Program-made: the position numbers and the translations under genes | The notes under the pieces: model-generated | Databases searched by the model: none | The model's input: the letters and a program-made list of their open reading frames with translations, nothing else | What the model was told of the DNA's origin: nothing | In this document: positions 7,767 to 17,315 of the stretch, in pieces | Numbering within the stretch: position 1 is the first letter of the stretch | How the letters are laid out: every line of letters begins with the position of its first letter | NCBI RefSeq assembly: GCF_028686475.1 | Contig: NZ_JAQUCA010000010.1 | Coordinates: 1-64,000, forward strand | Direction of reading: 5' to 3' | Length of the DNA: 64,000 nt | Source of the DNA: Giesbergeria sp. | GTDB taxonomy: Bacteria; Pseudomonadota; Gammaproteobacteria; Burkholderiales; Burkholderiaceae_C

Positions 7767-9359
7767 ATGAACTTCGACTTAAAAACCCTGACACTATCTA
7801 CCGCTGCCCACGAAAAATGCGATTTGCTCATCGTACTGGTGGCCGATGGCTTCATTCCCGGCAGCGATGCGCTGTCCACGCTGGCAGCTGGGGCCATCAA
7901 GGCGGGTGATTTGCAAACCAAAGCAGGCAAGATTTTGCCCTGCTACCAAGTGCCCACCGTGGCCGCACGCCGTGTGGTGCTGGCAGGCATTGGCAACGGC
8001 CAAGCTGCTGGCGCGCGCCAAGGCGTGCTGGCGCTGGCGGCTGCCCTCAGTGCGGGCGCGCCCAAACGCGCGGTAGTGTGCTTTGCTGGCCCCACCGAGG
8101 CCAGCGCGGTGGCTGCTGCCGTGGCGGCCCTGGCGCAGGCCAGCTACGTCTATACCGCTACCAAACCCAAAGCCGAGGCGCGCAGTCTGCAACGGGTTGT
8201 CATTGGGGTGCCAGACACCGCCGCTGTGGCCGATGCCTTTCACCACAGCGTGGCGGTGGCCACGGGGGTCGAGCTGGCGCGTGAATGGGGCAACCGCCCC
8301 GGTAACCATGCCACTCCCACCTTGTTGGCCCAGGCCGCCAAAGAATTGGCCAAGCAGCCCAATGTAGATTGCAAAGTGCTAGGCCCGACCGAAGTCGCCA
8401 AGTTGGGCATGGGGGCATTTCAAGCCGTGGCCCAAGGCACTGCCGAAGAACTGCGCTTTATCGAGTTGCGCTACCAAGGCGCGGCCAAGTCGCAAGCGCC
8501 TATCGTGCTGGTGGGCAAAGGCATCACCTTTGACAGCGGCGGCATCTCGCTCAAGCCCGGTGCCGAAATGGACGAGATGAAGTTCGATATGTGCGGTGCA
8601 GCCAGCGTGCTGGGTGTCTTCCGTGCCTTGGCCGAGCTGCAACCAGAAATCAACGTGGTTGGTTTGATTCCGGCCTGCGAAAATTTGCCCAGCGGCCAAG
8701 CGATTAAGCCGGGTGATGTGGTCACCAGCATGAGCGGCCAAACCATCGAAATTTTGAACACCGATGCCGAAGGCCGCCTGATTTTGTGCGATGCCCTGAC
8801 TTACGCCGCGCGCTTCAAACCCAGTGCCATCATCGACATTGCCACGCTCACGGGCGCTTGCGTGATTGCCTTGGGGGGTGTCCGCAGTGGCCTGTTTGCC
8901 AGCGATGATGCCTTGGCCCAAGCCCTGCAAAATGCAGGCGAGGCCGCGCAAGACCCCTGCTGGCGCTTGCCCTTGGACGAAGAATATGCCGAGGGCCTCA
9001 AATCCAATTTTGCCGATTTGGCCAATGTTGCCGGTCGTCCCGGTGGTTCTATCACGGCGGCTAAGTTCTTGCAAAAGTTTGTCGGCAACACCCCGTGGGC
9101 GCATTTGGACATTGCTGGCACGGCTTGGAAGAGCGGCACCGCCAAAGGGGCCACAGGCCGCCCGGTGGCCTTGTTGGTGCAATACCTGCTCTACGCAAGC
9201 ACCAGCAGCGCCAGTAACGCCAGTAACGCCAGTAACGCCAGTAACGCCAGTAACGCCAGTAACGCCAGTAACGCCAGTAACGCCAGCGCTACACCCGCTG
9301 CACTGGCCAAAGCCAGCCGCGCACCCCGCACCAAGGCCAGTAGCGCCAGCAAAGCCTAA
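7767..9359 (+). CDS. pepA: Leucyl aminopeptidase PepA (M17)
   Basis: 530 residues. Cytoplasmic hexameric two-zinc aminopeptidase. The start MNFDLKTLTL has AAAAGG upstream; a frame from 7728 would run into lptF. N-terminal macro-like domain about 1-170; catalytic domain about 190-490 with VGKGITFDSGGISLKP (metal ligands Lys, Asp), the signature NTDAEGRL at 331-338, and GACVIALGG. In E. coli PepA also binds DNA and in some bacteria regulates carAB; whether this one does is unknown. Odd feature: residues about 482-505 are eight perfect Ala-Ser-Asn repeats, followed by an Ala/Ser/Lys tail, beyond the usual end of the enzyme. pepA followed by holC is a widely conserved order. Confidence 0.96.
   Translation: MNFDLKTLTLSTAAHEKCDLLIVLVADGFIPGSDALSTLAAGAIKAGDLQTKAGKILPCYQVPTVAARRVVLAGIGNGQAAGARQGVLALAAALSAGAPKRAVVCFAGPTEASAVAAAVAALAQASYVYTATKPKAEARSLQRVVIGVPDTAAVADAFHHSVAVATGVELAREWGNRPGNHATPTLLAQAAKELAKQPNVDCKVLGPTEVAKLGMGAFQAVAQGTAEELRFIELRYQGAAKSQAPIVLVGKGITFDSGGISLKPGAEMDEMKFDMCGAASVLGVFRALAELQPEINVVGLIPACENLPSGQAIKPGDVVTSMSGQTIEILNTDAEGRLILCDALTYAARFKPSAIIDIATLTGACVIALGGVRSGLFASDDALAQALQNAGEAAQDPCWRLPLDEEYAEGLKSNFADLANVAGRPGGSITAAKFLQKFVGNTPWAHLDIAGTAWKSGTAKGATGRPVALLVQYLLYASTSSASNASNASNASNASNASNASNASNASATPAALAKASRAPRTKASSASKA
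9210..9281 (+). repeat. Eight perfect tandem copies of the 9-mer GCCAGTAAC inside pepA
   Basis: Eight head-to-tail copies with no mismatch occupy 72 bases and encode (Ala-Ser-Asn)8 in the PepA C-terminal tail. A unit of 9 bases can expand or contract without shifting the frame, so length variants would all be translated. The flanking codons (ACCAGCAGC before, GCCAGCGCT after) look like decayed units. Confidence 0.95.
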
Positions 9360-9373
9360 AGCCCGGCGCTGCC

Positions 9374-9814
9374 ATGACCACGCAAATCGCCTTTCACTTT
9401 AACGCCCCCGACAAGCTCTACTACGCTTGCCGGGTTGCGCGCAAGGCACAGCGTCAGGGGCAGCGCTTGGTGCTGACCGCCCCTCAGCAAACGCTGGCGC
9501 TGCTCGATGAAATGCTCTGGAACTTATCACCCTCAGATTTCATTCCCCATTGCAGCGCCGATGCCAGCGCGGAGCTATTAAAGGCATCACCGATTGTGCT
9601 GGCCCCCGACCCGCGCCAAGCCCCACAACACCGGCAATTGCTCATCAATCTGGGCAGCACCCTACCGCTGGGTTTTGAGCGCTTTGAGCGCCTGATTGAA
9701 ATTGTCAGCAGGGATGATGAGCAAGACCGCCAACAGGCCCGCACCCGCTGGCGCAATTACCAAACCAGCGGCTACACCATCGTGCGCCACGACTTAGCCC
9801 TGTCCGCCCGCTAA
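9374..9814 (+). CDS. holC: DNA polymerase III subunit chi (HolC)
   Basis: 146 residues, the normal size of HolC. It begins MTTQIAFHFNAPDKLYYACR; the IAFHFN strand and KLYYACRVARKA helix are typical, as are VLTAPQQTLALLDEMLWN and the INLGSTLPLGFERFERLIEIV segment that pairs with psi or SSB-binding surfaces. Chi links the clamp loader to SSB on lagging-strand DNA. The gene sits 14 bases after pepA, the same pairing as in E. coli, and 19 bases before a small Pro-rich gene. Confidence 0.92.
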   Translation: MTTQIAFHFNAPDKLYYACRVARKAQRQGQRLVLTAPQQTLALLDEMLWNLSPSDFIPHCSADASAELLKASPIVLAPDPRQAPQHRQLLINLGSTLPLGFERFERLIEIVSRDDEQDRQQARTRWRNYQTSGYTIVRHDLALSAR

Positions 9815-9833
9815 CCGAGAAGATACTACTTGC

Positions 9834-10349
9834 ATGAGCCGAAACCCCAAGGCACCGCCGCGTTTTATTCCTACCCTGACCGAGGTGGTGCCACTGCCGC
9901 CACCCAGCGCACCGCCAGCTGCCGCACCAGAGCTTGCCCCTGCTCCCGCTGCCAGCGCAAGCCAGCCACCGCCGTGGCTGCTGGATATTCCTACTTTGGC
10001 CGATAGCATTGACGCACAGCTCAACGACCCCCCAGAAGCCCCGCCTGCACCGGCAACGCCCCCCCTGCACCGCCCAGCCCCCACCCCAGCACCGGCCTTG
10101 CACGCTAGCTTATCGGCAGCACAAGAAGCCCAGTTGGTGCAGCGCCTATTGCAACGGCTAGAAAACACCCTAGAGCAGCGCTTAGAACAGGCCATTGACC
10201 ACATCGTGCAAGAGCAAATCGCCCTGATACTGCCGCGCTTGCGCCACGAGGTGCGTGGCCTGGTGCAACAAACCGTGGGCGAAGCGGTGGCGCAAGAATG
10301 GATTAATGCGCGCACACCGAATCGCCAAGACCTATCGCCCCCTCTCTGA
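9834..10349 (+). CDS. Pro/Ala-rich hypothetical protein
   Basis: 171 residues with no recognised domain. Residues 1-95 are dominated by Pro and Ala (blocks such as PLPPPSAPPAAAPELAPAPA), predicted disordered. Residues about 100-165 are helical and charged (AQEAQLVQRLLQRLENTLEQ, then a second amphipathic helix with IDHIVQEQIALILPRLRHEV), able to form a coiled coil or to lie on a membrane. It follows holC by 19 bases and is probably in the pepA-holC operon. The C-terminal helix pair may bind a partner through the flexible arm; this is inference. Confidence 0.7.
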   Translation: MSRNPKAPPRFIPTLTEVVPLPPPSAPPAAAPELAPAPAASASQPPPWLLDIPTLADSIDAQLNDPPEAPPAPATPPLHRPAPTPAPALHASLSAAQEAQLVQRLLQRLENTLEQRLEQAIDHIVQEQIALILPRLRHEVRGLVQQTVGEAVAQEWINARTPNRQDLSPPL

Positions 10350-10361
10350 AGCGTGCCACCT

Positions 10362-11378
10362 TTAGCGGCGCATTTGCAAGGCCCCAGGATTGACGATATT
10401 GGTGGGCGTGCCTTGCAGGTAGCGCAGCACATTGTCAAAGGCGGCACCAAAAGACTGCTCGTAACTGTCTTGCTCTACATAGCCAATATGCGGCGTGCAG
10501 ACGCAGTTTTCTAGCCGCAACAGGGCGTGGCCTTGCAAAATAGGCTCGCTTTCAAACACATCTATTGCCGCCATGCCGGGGCGGCCTCGGTTCAGGGCGG
10601 CAATCAAGGCATCGGGGGCAATCAACTCGGCGCGCGAGGTATTGACCAGCAAGGCGCTAGGTTTCATGCTGGACAAATCATCCAAAGTGATGCTGCCTTG
10701 GGTCTCTGGGGTTAGTTGCAGGTGCAAGGACAGCACATCGCACTCGGCAAAGAACGCTTCACGGCTACTGGCCACCGCATAGCCATCTTGTTGCGCCCGC
10801 GCCAAAGAAGCCTCACGCCCCCAGACACACACCTGCATCCCAAAAGCGCGGCCATACCCGGCCACCAACTGCCCCACTTGGCCATAGCCCCAAATACCCA
10901 GCGTTTTGCCGCGCAACACTGCACCCAGGCCAAAGTTGGCCGGCATAGAACCGGCCTTGAGGCCCGATTGTTGCCAAGCCCCATGCTTGAGGTTGGCCAC
11001 ATACTGGGGCAGGCGGCGCATCGCGGCCATCAGCAGCGCCCACGTCAGTTCTGCCGGGGCCACGGGGGAGCCAATGCCCTCGGCCACTGCCACGCCACGC
11101 TCGGTGCAGGCCAGCACATCAATGTGGCTACCCACCCGGCCACCGGCTTGGGCAATCAGGCGCAGGCGCGGCAGCTTTTCTACCAGTTGGCGGCTGATGG
11201 GGGTGCGATCACGCAGCAGCACGATGATGTCGGCATCTTTGAGCCGCACCGATAGCTGCCCCAGCCCTTTGACGTTGTTGGTGTAAATCTTGAGGTTATA
11301 AGCATCAAGGCGAGAGGCGCAGTGCAGTTTACGCACAGCATCTTGGTAGTCGTCCAAAATGACGATATTGACTGTCAT
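10362..11378 (-). CDS. D-2-hydroxyacid dehydrogenase family protein
   Basis: 338 residues from MTVNIVILDDYQDAVRKL; the upstream extension to 11432 is not family-like. NAD-dependent oxidoreductase of the SerA/PdxB/formate dehydrogenase fold. The Rossmann motif is GIWGYGQVGQLVAGYGRAFG (GxGxxG). Catalytic residues appear in order: Arg in LVNTSRAELI, Glu in DVFESEPI, and His in CTPHIGYVE. The substrate is not evident; many members act on phosphoglycerate or other 2-hydroxyacids, and the absence of an ACT domain argues against a classical long SerA. It is convergent with the Pro-rich gene and lies downstream of lapB, 117 bases away. Confidence 0.9.
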   Translation of the reverse strand: MTVNIVILDDYQDAVRKLHCASRLDAYNLKIYTNNVKGLGQLSVRLKDADIIVLLRDRTPISRQLVEKLPRLRLIAQAGGRVGSHIDVLACTERGVAVAEGIGSPVAPAELTWALLMAAMRRLPQYVANLKHGAWQQSGLKAGSMPANFGLGAVLRGKTLGIWGYGQVGQLVAGYGRAFGMQVCVWGREASLARAQQDGYAVASSREAFFAECDVLSLHLQLTPETQGSITLDDLSSMKPSALLVNTSRAELIAPDALIAALNRGRPGMAAIDVFESEPILQGHALLRLENCVCTPHIGYVEQDSYEQSFGAAFDNVLRYLQGTPTNIVNPGALQMRR

Positions 11379-11495
11379 GCAGATCCTTTTTTTGCACGGG
11401 GAACGGCAAACCAATCGATGCAGCGGTACCACACAGTGCCGCCACTCAAAAGCCGAAGTTTACGCAAGGCACAGTGTCTACGGCAGCGCTTGGGT

Positions 11496-12653
11496 TTAAA
11501 GCTCCTCAATGCGCCGTGCTGGGTAGCTGTCCCAGCTTTGGCAGCCGGGGCATTGCCAAAAATGCTGGCGCGCTTCAAAACCACAGGCGGCACAGCGGTA
11601 GCGCATCAGGGGTTGAGCGGCACGTTCCACCGCCCGTTGCAGCCAAGGCTGCCATGCGGCGTGGCTGTGGGCTTCGAGGCGCAAGCAGTGCGCTGCTGCT
11701 ACCAAAGAAGCCTCTTTCTCCAGATGCTGGGCATAGCGCAGTGCTGCCGGTGCCGAGGGGGAGCTGCTGCTATTTTCCAGGACGACAATGCCGTCCAGCA
11801 CATCCAAGGCCGGAAATTGCCCATAATGCTGTAACAACAATGCCAATGTGGACGGCACCTGTCCGCAGGCTTGCGCCGCTTGGGCCAGCAAAGCAGCAGC
11901 CAACGGCAGGGCTTGCGGTATATCGTGCGCTAACTGGCTGAGGATGCGGACGGCCGCCTCGGCTTGGCCCTGTTGCAAGCGTAACCGGGCCAACTCTATG
12001 CGCGGGCGTGGGGCTTCGGGGGCCAGCTGCATCGCCTGCTCTAACAAGGTGGTGGCTTGGGGCCATTGGGCTTGTGCCATCAGTGCGTGCGCCTGCTCGC
12101 ACAAATAATGGGCTTGGCGGGTACTGAAATCACCCTGCCCCGCTTGCTGCATTTTTTGCGCGATGGTTGTCGCTTGCGGCCAATCGCGTGAGCGCTCATG
12201 AATCGCCAACAGGGCCAATCGGCCTTGTTCTTCAAAGGCGGTACCTTCTAGGCGCAGTAAAGCCACCTCTGCCCGGTCTAGCAGCCCGGCCTTGAGAAAA
12301 TCCAACGCCAAGGCATACTGCGCCCGGTCGCGGTCTTTGCGGTCTAAATCGCCACGCGCGAGCAAATGCTCGTGTACGCGCACCGCCCGGTCGTATTCAC
12401 CCCGACGACGAAATAAATTACCCAAAGCAAAATGCAGCTCCGAGGTGTCGGGGTCGTGCTGTACGGCCTCGATAAAGGCATCAATGGCTTGGTCTTGTTG
12501 CTCATTGAGCAGGTAATTTAAGCCTTTGAAATACGCTTTGGGAGCGGTGCGGCTTTCGGCACGCAGTTGGCGCAAATCAAAGCGCGAGGCCAGCCAGCCC
12601 AGCATAAAAGCCAAGGGCAGGCCCAGCAAAATCCAAGACAAATCAAATTCCAT
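11496..12653 (-). CDS. lapB: Lipopolysaccharide assembly protein LapB (YciM)
   Basis: 385 residues from MEFDLSWILLGLPLAFMLGW, whose N-terminal helix anchors it in the inner membrane. Residues about 55-340 are tetratricopeptide repeats (for example YFKGLNYLLNEQQDQAIDAF and LHFALGNLFRRRGEYDRAV). The C-terminus holds a rubredoxin-like zinc site, CAACGF then CPGC. In E. coli LapB works with FtsH to control LpxC turnover and so LPS synthesis. The gene overlaps lapA by 11 bases, the usual lapA-lapB arrangement, giving coupled translation. LptF/G in the same window handle LPS export. Confidence 0.93.
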   Translation of the reverse strand: MEFDLSWILLGLPLAFMLGWLASRFDLRQLRAESRTAPKAYFKGLNYLLNEQQDQAIDAFIEAVQHDPDTSELHFALGNLFRRRGEYDRAVRVHEHLLARGDLDRKDRDRAQYALALDFLKAGLLDRAEVALLRLEGTAFEEQGRLALLAIHERSRDWPQATTIAQKMQQAGQGDFSTRQAHYLCEQAHALMAQAQWPQATTLLEQAMQLAPEAPRPRIELARLRLQQGQAEAAVRILSQLAHDIPQALPLAAALLAQAAQACGQVPSTLALLLQHYGQFPALDVLDGIVVLENSSSSPSAPAALRYAQHLEKEASLVAAAHCLRLEAHSHAAWQPWLQRAVERAAQPLMRYRCAACGFEARQHFWQCPGCQSWDSYPARRIEEL

Positions 12654-12960
12654 GGGGTGGCTCGGTGCTGGCTGCTGCGGTAGCAGCGGAAGGAGGGGCA
12701 GCGGCATCAGCGGCAGCCGGTGGTGGTGCTGCTGCATGTTGTCGCTGCGCCGCGCAACGGTGCATCCACCAGCGCGGCACCATGCCCAGCACACCAGCCA
12801 CCATACCCAAGGCAAAGGCGCTTAAAACCAACAGTACCATCGGGGCGCGCCACTGCGTACCAAAAAAGAAATACACCGTGGCATCTTGTTGGTTATTTAA
12901 GGCAAAAGCAAACAGGGTAAAAAAAATGGCTGCCTTGAGCAGCCACAGGAGGTATTTCAT
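12643..12960 (-). CDS. lapA: LapA domain membrane protein
   Basis: 105 residues from MKYLLWLLKAAIFFTLFAFA, with AGGAGG eight bases or so upstream on the minus strand. Two membrane helices (about 5-22 and 38-60) enclose the LapA signature NNQQDATVYFFFG. The tail from about 70 is Ala/Pro-rich and unordered. LapA co-functions with LapB in LPS assembly in E. coli. It overlaps lapB and follows ihfB by 33 bases. Confidence 0.88.
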   Translation of the reverse strand: MKYLLWLLKAAIFFTLFAFALNNQQDATVYFFFGTQWRAPMVLLVLSAFALGMVAGVLGMVPRWWMHRCAAQRQHAAAPPPAAADAAAPPSAATAAASTEPPHGI

Positions 12961-12993
12961 GGTCGGCCACATCCCCTTGTTGAGGGGGCCATT

Positions 12994-13323
12994 TTAAGAC
13001 GACATGGCCATACTAGCAGCTTGCTGCTTTGTATTGGATGGTAAGCCTGCATCCACGGCCTCGCGCAGGGCTTTGCCCGCCTTGAAATGCGGCACCTGTT
13101 TGGCAGGAATTGCCACCGCCGCACCACTGCGCGGATTGCGCCCCATGCGCGGTGGGCGTGCATGGATAGAAAAACTACCAAAACCCCGAATTTCAATGCG
13201 CCGCCCTTGCTCTAGGCTGTGGCTCATCGCATCTAAAATCGTTTTGACGACCGCCTCGGTGTCGCGGCGGCTCAATTGTCCAAAACATTCTTCTAGTGCT
13301 GCCACTAAATCTGATCGGTTCAT
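12994..13323 (-). CDS. ihfB: Integration host factor subunit beta
   Basis: 109 residues. Small basic HU/IHF-fold protein; begins MNRSDLVAALEE, with IEIRGFGSFSIHARPPRMGR and NPRSG, the beta-arm whose Pro inserts between base pairs to bend DNA, and FKAGKALREAV at the end. With IhfA it bends DNA at specific sites for recombination, transcription and replication. It follows rpsA on the minus strand, the conserved rpsA-ihfB-lapA-lapB order of proteobacteria, but a terminator hairpin separates it from rpsA. The alpha subunit gene is not in the window. Confidence 0.95.
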   Translation of the reverse strand: MNRSDLVAALEECFGQLSRRDTEAVVKTILDAMSHSLEQGRRIEIRGFGSFSIHARPPRMGRNPRSGAAVAIPAKQVPHFKAGKALREAVDAGLPSNTKQQAASMAMSS

Positions 13324-13353
13324 GGATTTTTACTAGCTTGTGCCAATTATCAT

Positions 13354-13393
13354 GAAAAAAGCCGGGGCTGTGTTGGCACACAAACCCGGCTTT
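13354..13393 (-). terminator. Intrinsic terminator between rpsA and ihfB
   Basis: Read on the minus strand, AAGCCGGG and CCCGGCTT form a GC-rich stem around a 17-base loop and are followed by a run of T. It lies 35 bases after the rpsA stop and 31 bases before ihfB, so ihfB must rely on read-through or its own promoter. Confidence 0.8.
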
Positions 13394-13427
13394 GGCTTGG
13401 CTTTTCAGCTAAAAGCGATAAAAGCGA

Positions 13428-15113
13428 TTACTTGTCCGAGTTATCCAACTTGGCGCGCAACAAGGCACCCAAGCTGGTGGTACCGGCGCTTTCGCGGGCC
13501 GATTGCTGGCTCAGCGATTGCATGGCTTCTTGCTGTTCGGCTTGGTCCTTGGCCTTGATAGACAACTGGATGTTGCGTGTCTTGCGGTCGACGTTGACCA
13601 CCACGGCAGTCACTTCATCGCCTTCTTTCAGCACGTTGCGTGCATCTTCGACGCGGTCGCGCGAGATTTCGGAGGCACGCAGGTAGCCGATGATGTCTTC
13701 ACCCAGGTCGATTTCAGCGCCACGGGCATCCACGGTCTTGACCTTGCCAGTGACGATTTGGCCCTTGTCGTTGACGGTGACGAAGGTGGTGAACGGGTCG
13801 CCATCGAGTTGCTTGATACCCAAGGAGATGCGTTCGCGGTCCACATCGACAGCCAACACGATGGCATCGACTTCTTGACCCTTCTTGTAGTTACGCACGG
13901 CAGCTTCGCCGGTTTCGTTCCAAGACAGGTCAGACAGGTGCACCAGGCCGTCGATACCGGCAGCCAAGCCGACAAACACGCCAAAGTCAGTGATGGACTT
14001 GATGGGGCCCTTGACGCGGTCGCCGCGCTTGGTGTTTTGGGAAAACTCTTGCCAAGGATTGGCCTTGCATTGCTTCATGCCCAGGCTGATACGGCGCTTG
14101 TCTTCGTCGATTTCCAAGACCATGACTTCGACTTCGTCGCCCAGCGTGACCAGCTTGGATGGAGCGATGTTCTTGTTGGTCCAGTCCATTTCGGACACGT
14201 GTACCAAGCCTTCGATGCCGGGTTCGAGTTCAACAAATGCGCCGTAGTCGGCGATGTTGGTGATTTTGCCGAACAGGCGGGTGCTTTGAGGGTAGCGACG
14301 CGACACGCCCATCCAAGGGTCATCACCCATTTGCTTGAGGCCCAAGGAGACACGGTTCTTCTCGGTGTCAAACTTGAGAATCTTGGCGGTGATTTCTTGA
14401 CCAGCCGTGACCACTTCGGAGGGGTGACGGACACGGCGCCATGCCATGTCGGTGATGTGCAGCAGGCCGTCGATGCCACCCAAATCAACAAACGCACCGT
14501 ATTCGGTGATGTTCTTGACCACGCCTTGCACAATGGAGCCTTCTTTCAGGGTTTCCATCAGTTTGGCGCGTTCTTCGCCCATCGAGGCTTCGACCACAGC
14601 GCGGCGGCTCAGCACCACGTTGTTGCGCTTGCGGTCCAACTTGATGACCTTGAACTCCATCGTCTTGTTTTCGTAGGGAGTCAGGTCTTTGATTGGACGG
14701 GTGTCGATCAGGGAGCCGGGCAGGAAAGCGCGGATGCCGTTGACCAGCACGGTCAGGCCGCCCTTGACCTTGCCGCTGGTGGTGCCAGTGACAAATTCGC
14801 CGGATTCGAGGGCTTTTTCCAGCGCCAACCACGAGGCCAAACGCTTAGCGGTGTCGCGCGACAGGATGGTGTCGCCGTAGCCGTTTTCAATCGAGCCGAT
14901 GGCCACAGAGACGAAATCGCCTACTTGGACTTCGACTTCGCCCTTGTCGTTCTTGAACTCTTCTAGCGGAACGTAGGATTCGGACTTCAGACCGGCATCC
15001 ACCACAACAAAGTTGTGTTCTACACGCAACACTTCGGCGGGGATGACCTCACCGGAACGCATTTCGGTACGCTGCAAAGATTCTTCAAAAAGGGCGGCAA
15101 AAGATTCAGACAT
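13428..15113 (-). CDS. rpsA: 30S ribosomal protein S1
   Basis: 561 residues from [20 protein letters not shown]; a longer frame to 15227 is not part of S1. Six S1 (OB-fold) RNA-binding repeats are visible, for example [58 protein letters not shown] and [20 protein letters not shown]. The first two repeats dock on the ribosome and the rest hold mRNA. A 179-base leader separates it from the upstream aroA-cmk gene; S1 commonly represses its own mRNA through the leader, which I infer but cannot show. Confidence 0.97.
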   Translation of the reverse strand: MSESFAALFEESLQRTEMRSGEVIPAEVLRVEHNFVVVDAGLKSESYVPLEEFKNDKGEVEVQVGDFVSVAIGSIENGYGDTILSRDTAKRLASWLALEKALESGEFVTGTTSGKVKGGLTVLVNGIRAFLPGSLIDTRPIKDLTPYENKTMEFKVIKLDRKRNNVVLSRRAVVEASMGEERAKLMETLKEGSIVQGVVKNITEYGAFVDLGGIDGLLHITDMAWRRVRHPSEVVTAGQEITAKILKFDTEKNRVSLGLKQMGDDPWMGVSRRYPQSTRLFGKITNIADYGAFVELEPGIEGLVHVSEMDWTNKNIAPSKLVTLGDEVEVMVLEIDEDKRRISLGMKQCKANPWQEFSQNTKRGDRVKGPIKSITDFGVFVGLAAGIDGLVHLSDLSWNETGEAAVRNYKKGQEVDAIVLAVDVDRERISLGIKQLDGDPFTTFVTVNDKGQIVTGKVKTVDARGAEIDLGEDIIGYLRASEISRDRVEDARNVLKEGDEVTAVVVNVDRKTRNIQLSIKAKDQAEQQEAMQSLSQQSARESAGTTSLGALLRAKLDNSDK

Positions 15114-15292
15114 GTATTTCCTTGCCACTGACAGGTTGACCACAGCCCTATTGCCGTGGTTTCTAAGGCCGCCAGTGGTGGTTTGCAATGTGGCTAAAAG
15201 CCACGGGTTAAGTAAACAAAAAACCACACTGCCCAGACGCTAAGGCGCGGCGCAAGCTGGTGTGGACCGGGATGGTTGAAAACAACCGAACA

Positions 15293-17314
15293 TCAACCTG
15301 CTGCGTGGGACGCAAAAGGCTGGCGTTGCTGCCACCAAACCAACACCTGCTGCACGGCCTGATGGGCGGTGCAGTGGGTGCTGTCGAGTAGCAGTGCATC
15401 TGGTGCTGCTTGCAGGGGGGCAACGCTGCGGGATATATCCCGCGCATCGCGCGCTTGCAAATCAGCCACAAGGCTGGACATATTAGCCGAATCGCCCTTG
15501 GCAAGCAACTGCTGATAACGCCTATCGGCGCGCGCCTCGGCGCTGGCAGTCAGAAAAACTTTGAGCGGCGCTTGCGGAAAAATGACGGTGCCCATGTCGC
15601 GGCCATCGGCCACCAAGCCCGGCAAGCGTCTAAAGCTGTGCTGCAAAGCCACCAAGGCGGCGCGCACCGCAGGCAAACTAGAAACCTGTGAGGCGTTCAT
15701 ACCGGCTTCTTCGGTGCGAATGGCGGCGCTGATGTCTTCGCCCGCCAGCCAAACTTGACCGGCCTCAAAGCGAATATCGAGCTGCTGCGCCAAGGCGGCA
15801 ATTTCGGCTTCGGCACTGGCATCGAGGGCCAAACCGGCGCGTTGGGCGGCCAAGGCGGTGATGCGGTAGAGCGCCCCAGAATCTAAAAAGGCATAGCCCA
15901 GTTGTTGCGCCACGGCAGCGGCCACCGTGCCTTTACCGGAGGCGGTCGGGCCATCCAAGCAAATGACCGGAATGGCCGTCGGGCGCGCTTGTACCACCGA
16001 GAACAAGGCTTCAAAATAATCCGGGAAGGTTTTGGCCACGCATTGGGGGTCTTCGATGCGGATGGGCAGGCCCGCCGGGTTCAACGCGGCCAAAGAAAAG
16101 CACATCGCTACGCGGTGGTCGTCGTAGGTGTGGATGCTGGCAGTGCGCCAATCGGCTGTCGCCGCTGGAGGCGTGACGCGGATAAAGTCGGCACCTTCTT
16201 CTACCGTGGCACCGAGTTTGCGTAGCTCAGTGGCCATTGCGACGATGCGGTCGGTTTCTTTGACGCGCCAACTGGCAATGTTGCGTAGCGTGGAGGTGCC
16301 ATTGGCGTACAGGGCCATGACGGCCAGCGTCATGGCGGCATCGGGGATGTGGTTGCAATCCAAATCAATCGCTTGCAAGGGCCATTGGCCGCGCTCAATC
16401 TGCAACCAATTGGGGCCGCCGCTGATGTTGGCTCCCATTTGCCGGGCGGCTTCGACAAAGCGGATATCACCTTGGATGGAGTCTAGGCCTACGCCCAGTA
16501 CTTTCACGCCTTCTGTATGGCCTGCGATGGCTCCGGCGGCAATGAAGTAGCTGGCCGAGGAGGCATCGGCCTCAACATGGATGGTGCCCGGTGACTGGTA
16601 GCGGCTGCCTGCCGGAATGACAAAGCGTTGCCATTGCTCATGGCGCACCGCAATGCCAAAACGGGCCAACAGTTCTAGCGTGATGTGGATATAGGGTTTG
16701 GAGATGAGTTCACCCACCACCTCAATCACCACGTCTTGCGTGGTGGCTACCAAGGGCAAGGCCATCAGCAGCGCGGTTAAAAATTGGCTAGACACATCGC
16801 CACGCACCCGAATGGGTTGGGCCAACGATAAAGTCGGTACGCCAGCAGCATGGGCAATCCGCAAGGGCGGATAACCGTCTTGGCCTAAATAATCAATCTG
16901 GCAACCCAGTTGGCGCAGGGCATCGACCAAATCACCAATCGGGCGCTCGTGCATCCGGGCGATGCCGCTGAGTTCATATTCGCCACCCAGCAAGGCCAAC
17001 GCCGCTGTGAGCGGGCGCATGGCGGTGCCTGCATTGCCCAAAAAGAGTTGGGCGGGCGATGAGGCTACGCGCCCACCCAAGCCGGTGATGCGCGCTTGGC
17101 TGCCAGTTTCTTGTACGCCACAGCCCAGCGCTTTCAGGGCATCGAGCATCACACGGGTGTCGTCAGAGGCGAGCAGGTCTTCAACCACCGTGGTGCCTTC
17201 GCTCAGGGCGGCCAACAGCAAGACGCGGTTAGAGATGCTTTTGGAGCCGGGCAGGCGCACGCTGCCGTCAGCGCTGGCTAAGGGAGGAAGATCGAGAAAA
17301 GGAATGGCAAACAT
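15293..17314 (-). CDS. aroA: Fused EPSP synthase / cytidylate kinase (AroA-Cmk)
   Basis: 673 residues from [18 protein letters not shown]. Residues 1 to about 440 are 3-phosphoshikimate 1-carboxyvinyltransferase: [10 protein letters not shown] (substrate Lys-Ser), [16 protein letters not shown], and the [20 protein letters not shown] and WRVKETDR segments. Residues about 447-665 are cytidylate kinase: P-loop [29 protein letters not shown], and [20 protein letters not shown]. The two domains are joined in one frame with no stop, so chorismate synthesis and CMP/dCMP phosphorylation come from one polypeptide. The start ATG is one base after the tyrA stop. aroA and cmk are neighbouring single genes in many other bacteria, which makes a fusion easy to derive. 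Confidence 0.95.
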   Translation of the reverse strand: MFAIPFLDLPPLASADGSVRLPGSKSISNRVLLLAALSEGTTVVEDLLASDDTRVMLDALKALGCGVQETGSQARITGLGGRVASSPAQLFLGNAGTAMRPLTAALALLGGEYELSGIARMHERPIGDLVDALRQLGCQIDYLGQDGYPPLRIAHAAGVPTLSLAQPIRVRGDVSSQFLTALLMALPLVATTQDVVIEVVGELISKPYIHITLELLARFGIAVRHEQWQRFVIPAGSRYQSPGTIHVEADASSASYFIAAGAIAGHTEGVKVLGVGLDSIQGDIRFVEAARQMGANISGGPNWLQIERGQWPLQAIDLDCNHIPDAAMTLAVMALYANGTSTLRNIASWRVKETDRIVAMATELRKLGATVEEGADFIRVTPPAATADWRTASIHTYDDHRVAMCFSLAALNPAGLPIRIEDPQCVAKTFPDYFEALFSVVQARPTAIPVICLDGPTASGKGTVAAAVAQQLGYAFLDSGALYRITALAAQRAGLALDASAEAEIAALAQQLDIRFEAGQVWLAGEDISAAIRTEEAGMNASQVSSLPAVRAALVALQHSFRRLPGLVADGRDMGTVIFPQAPLKVFLTASAEARADRRYQQLLAKGDSANMSSLVADLQARDARDISRSVAPLQAAPDALLLDSTHCTAHQAVQQVLVWWQQRQPFASHAAG

Positions 17315-17315
17315 G

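Noticed and set aside
9210-9281. CRISPR-like array
   Set aside because: The repeats are 9 bases, contiguous and in frame inside pepA, with no spacers.
13503-14966. Long plus-strand open frame (487 codons) opposite rpsA
   Set aside because: It mirrors the S1 gene; its composition is that of a complementary strand of a GC-rich gene, with no motif, and S1 homology is beyond doubt.
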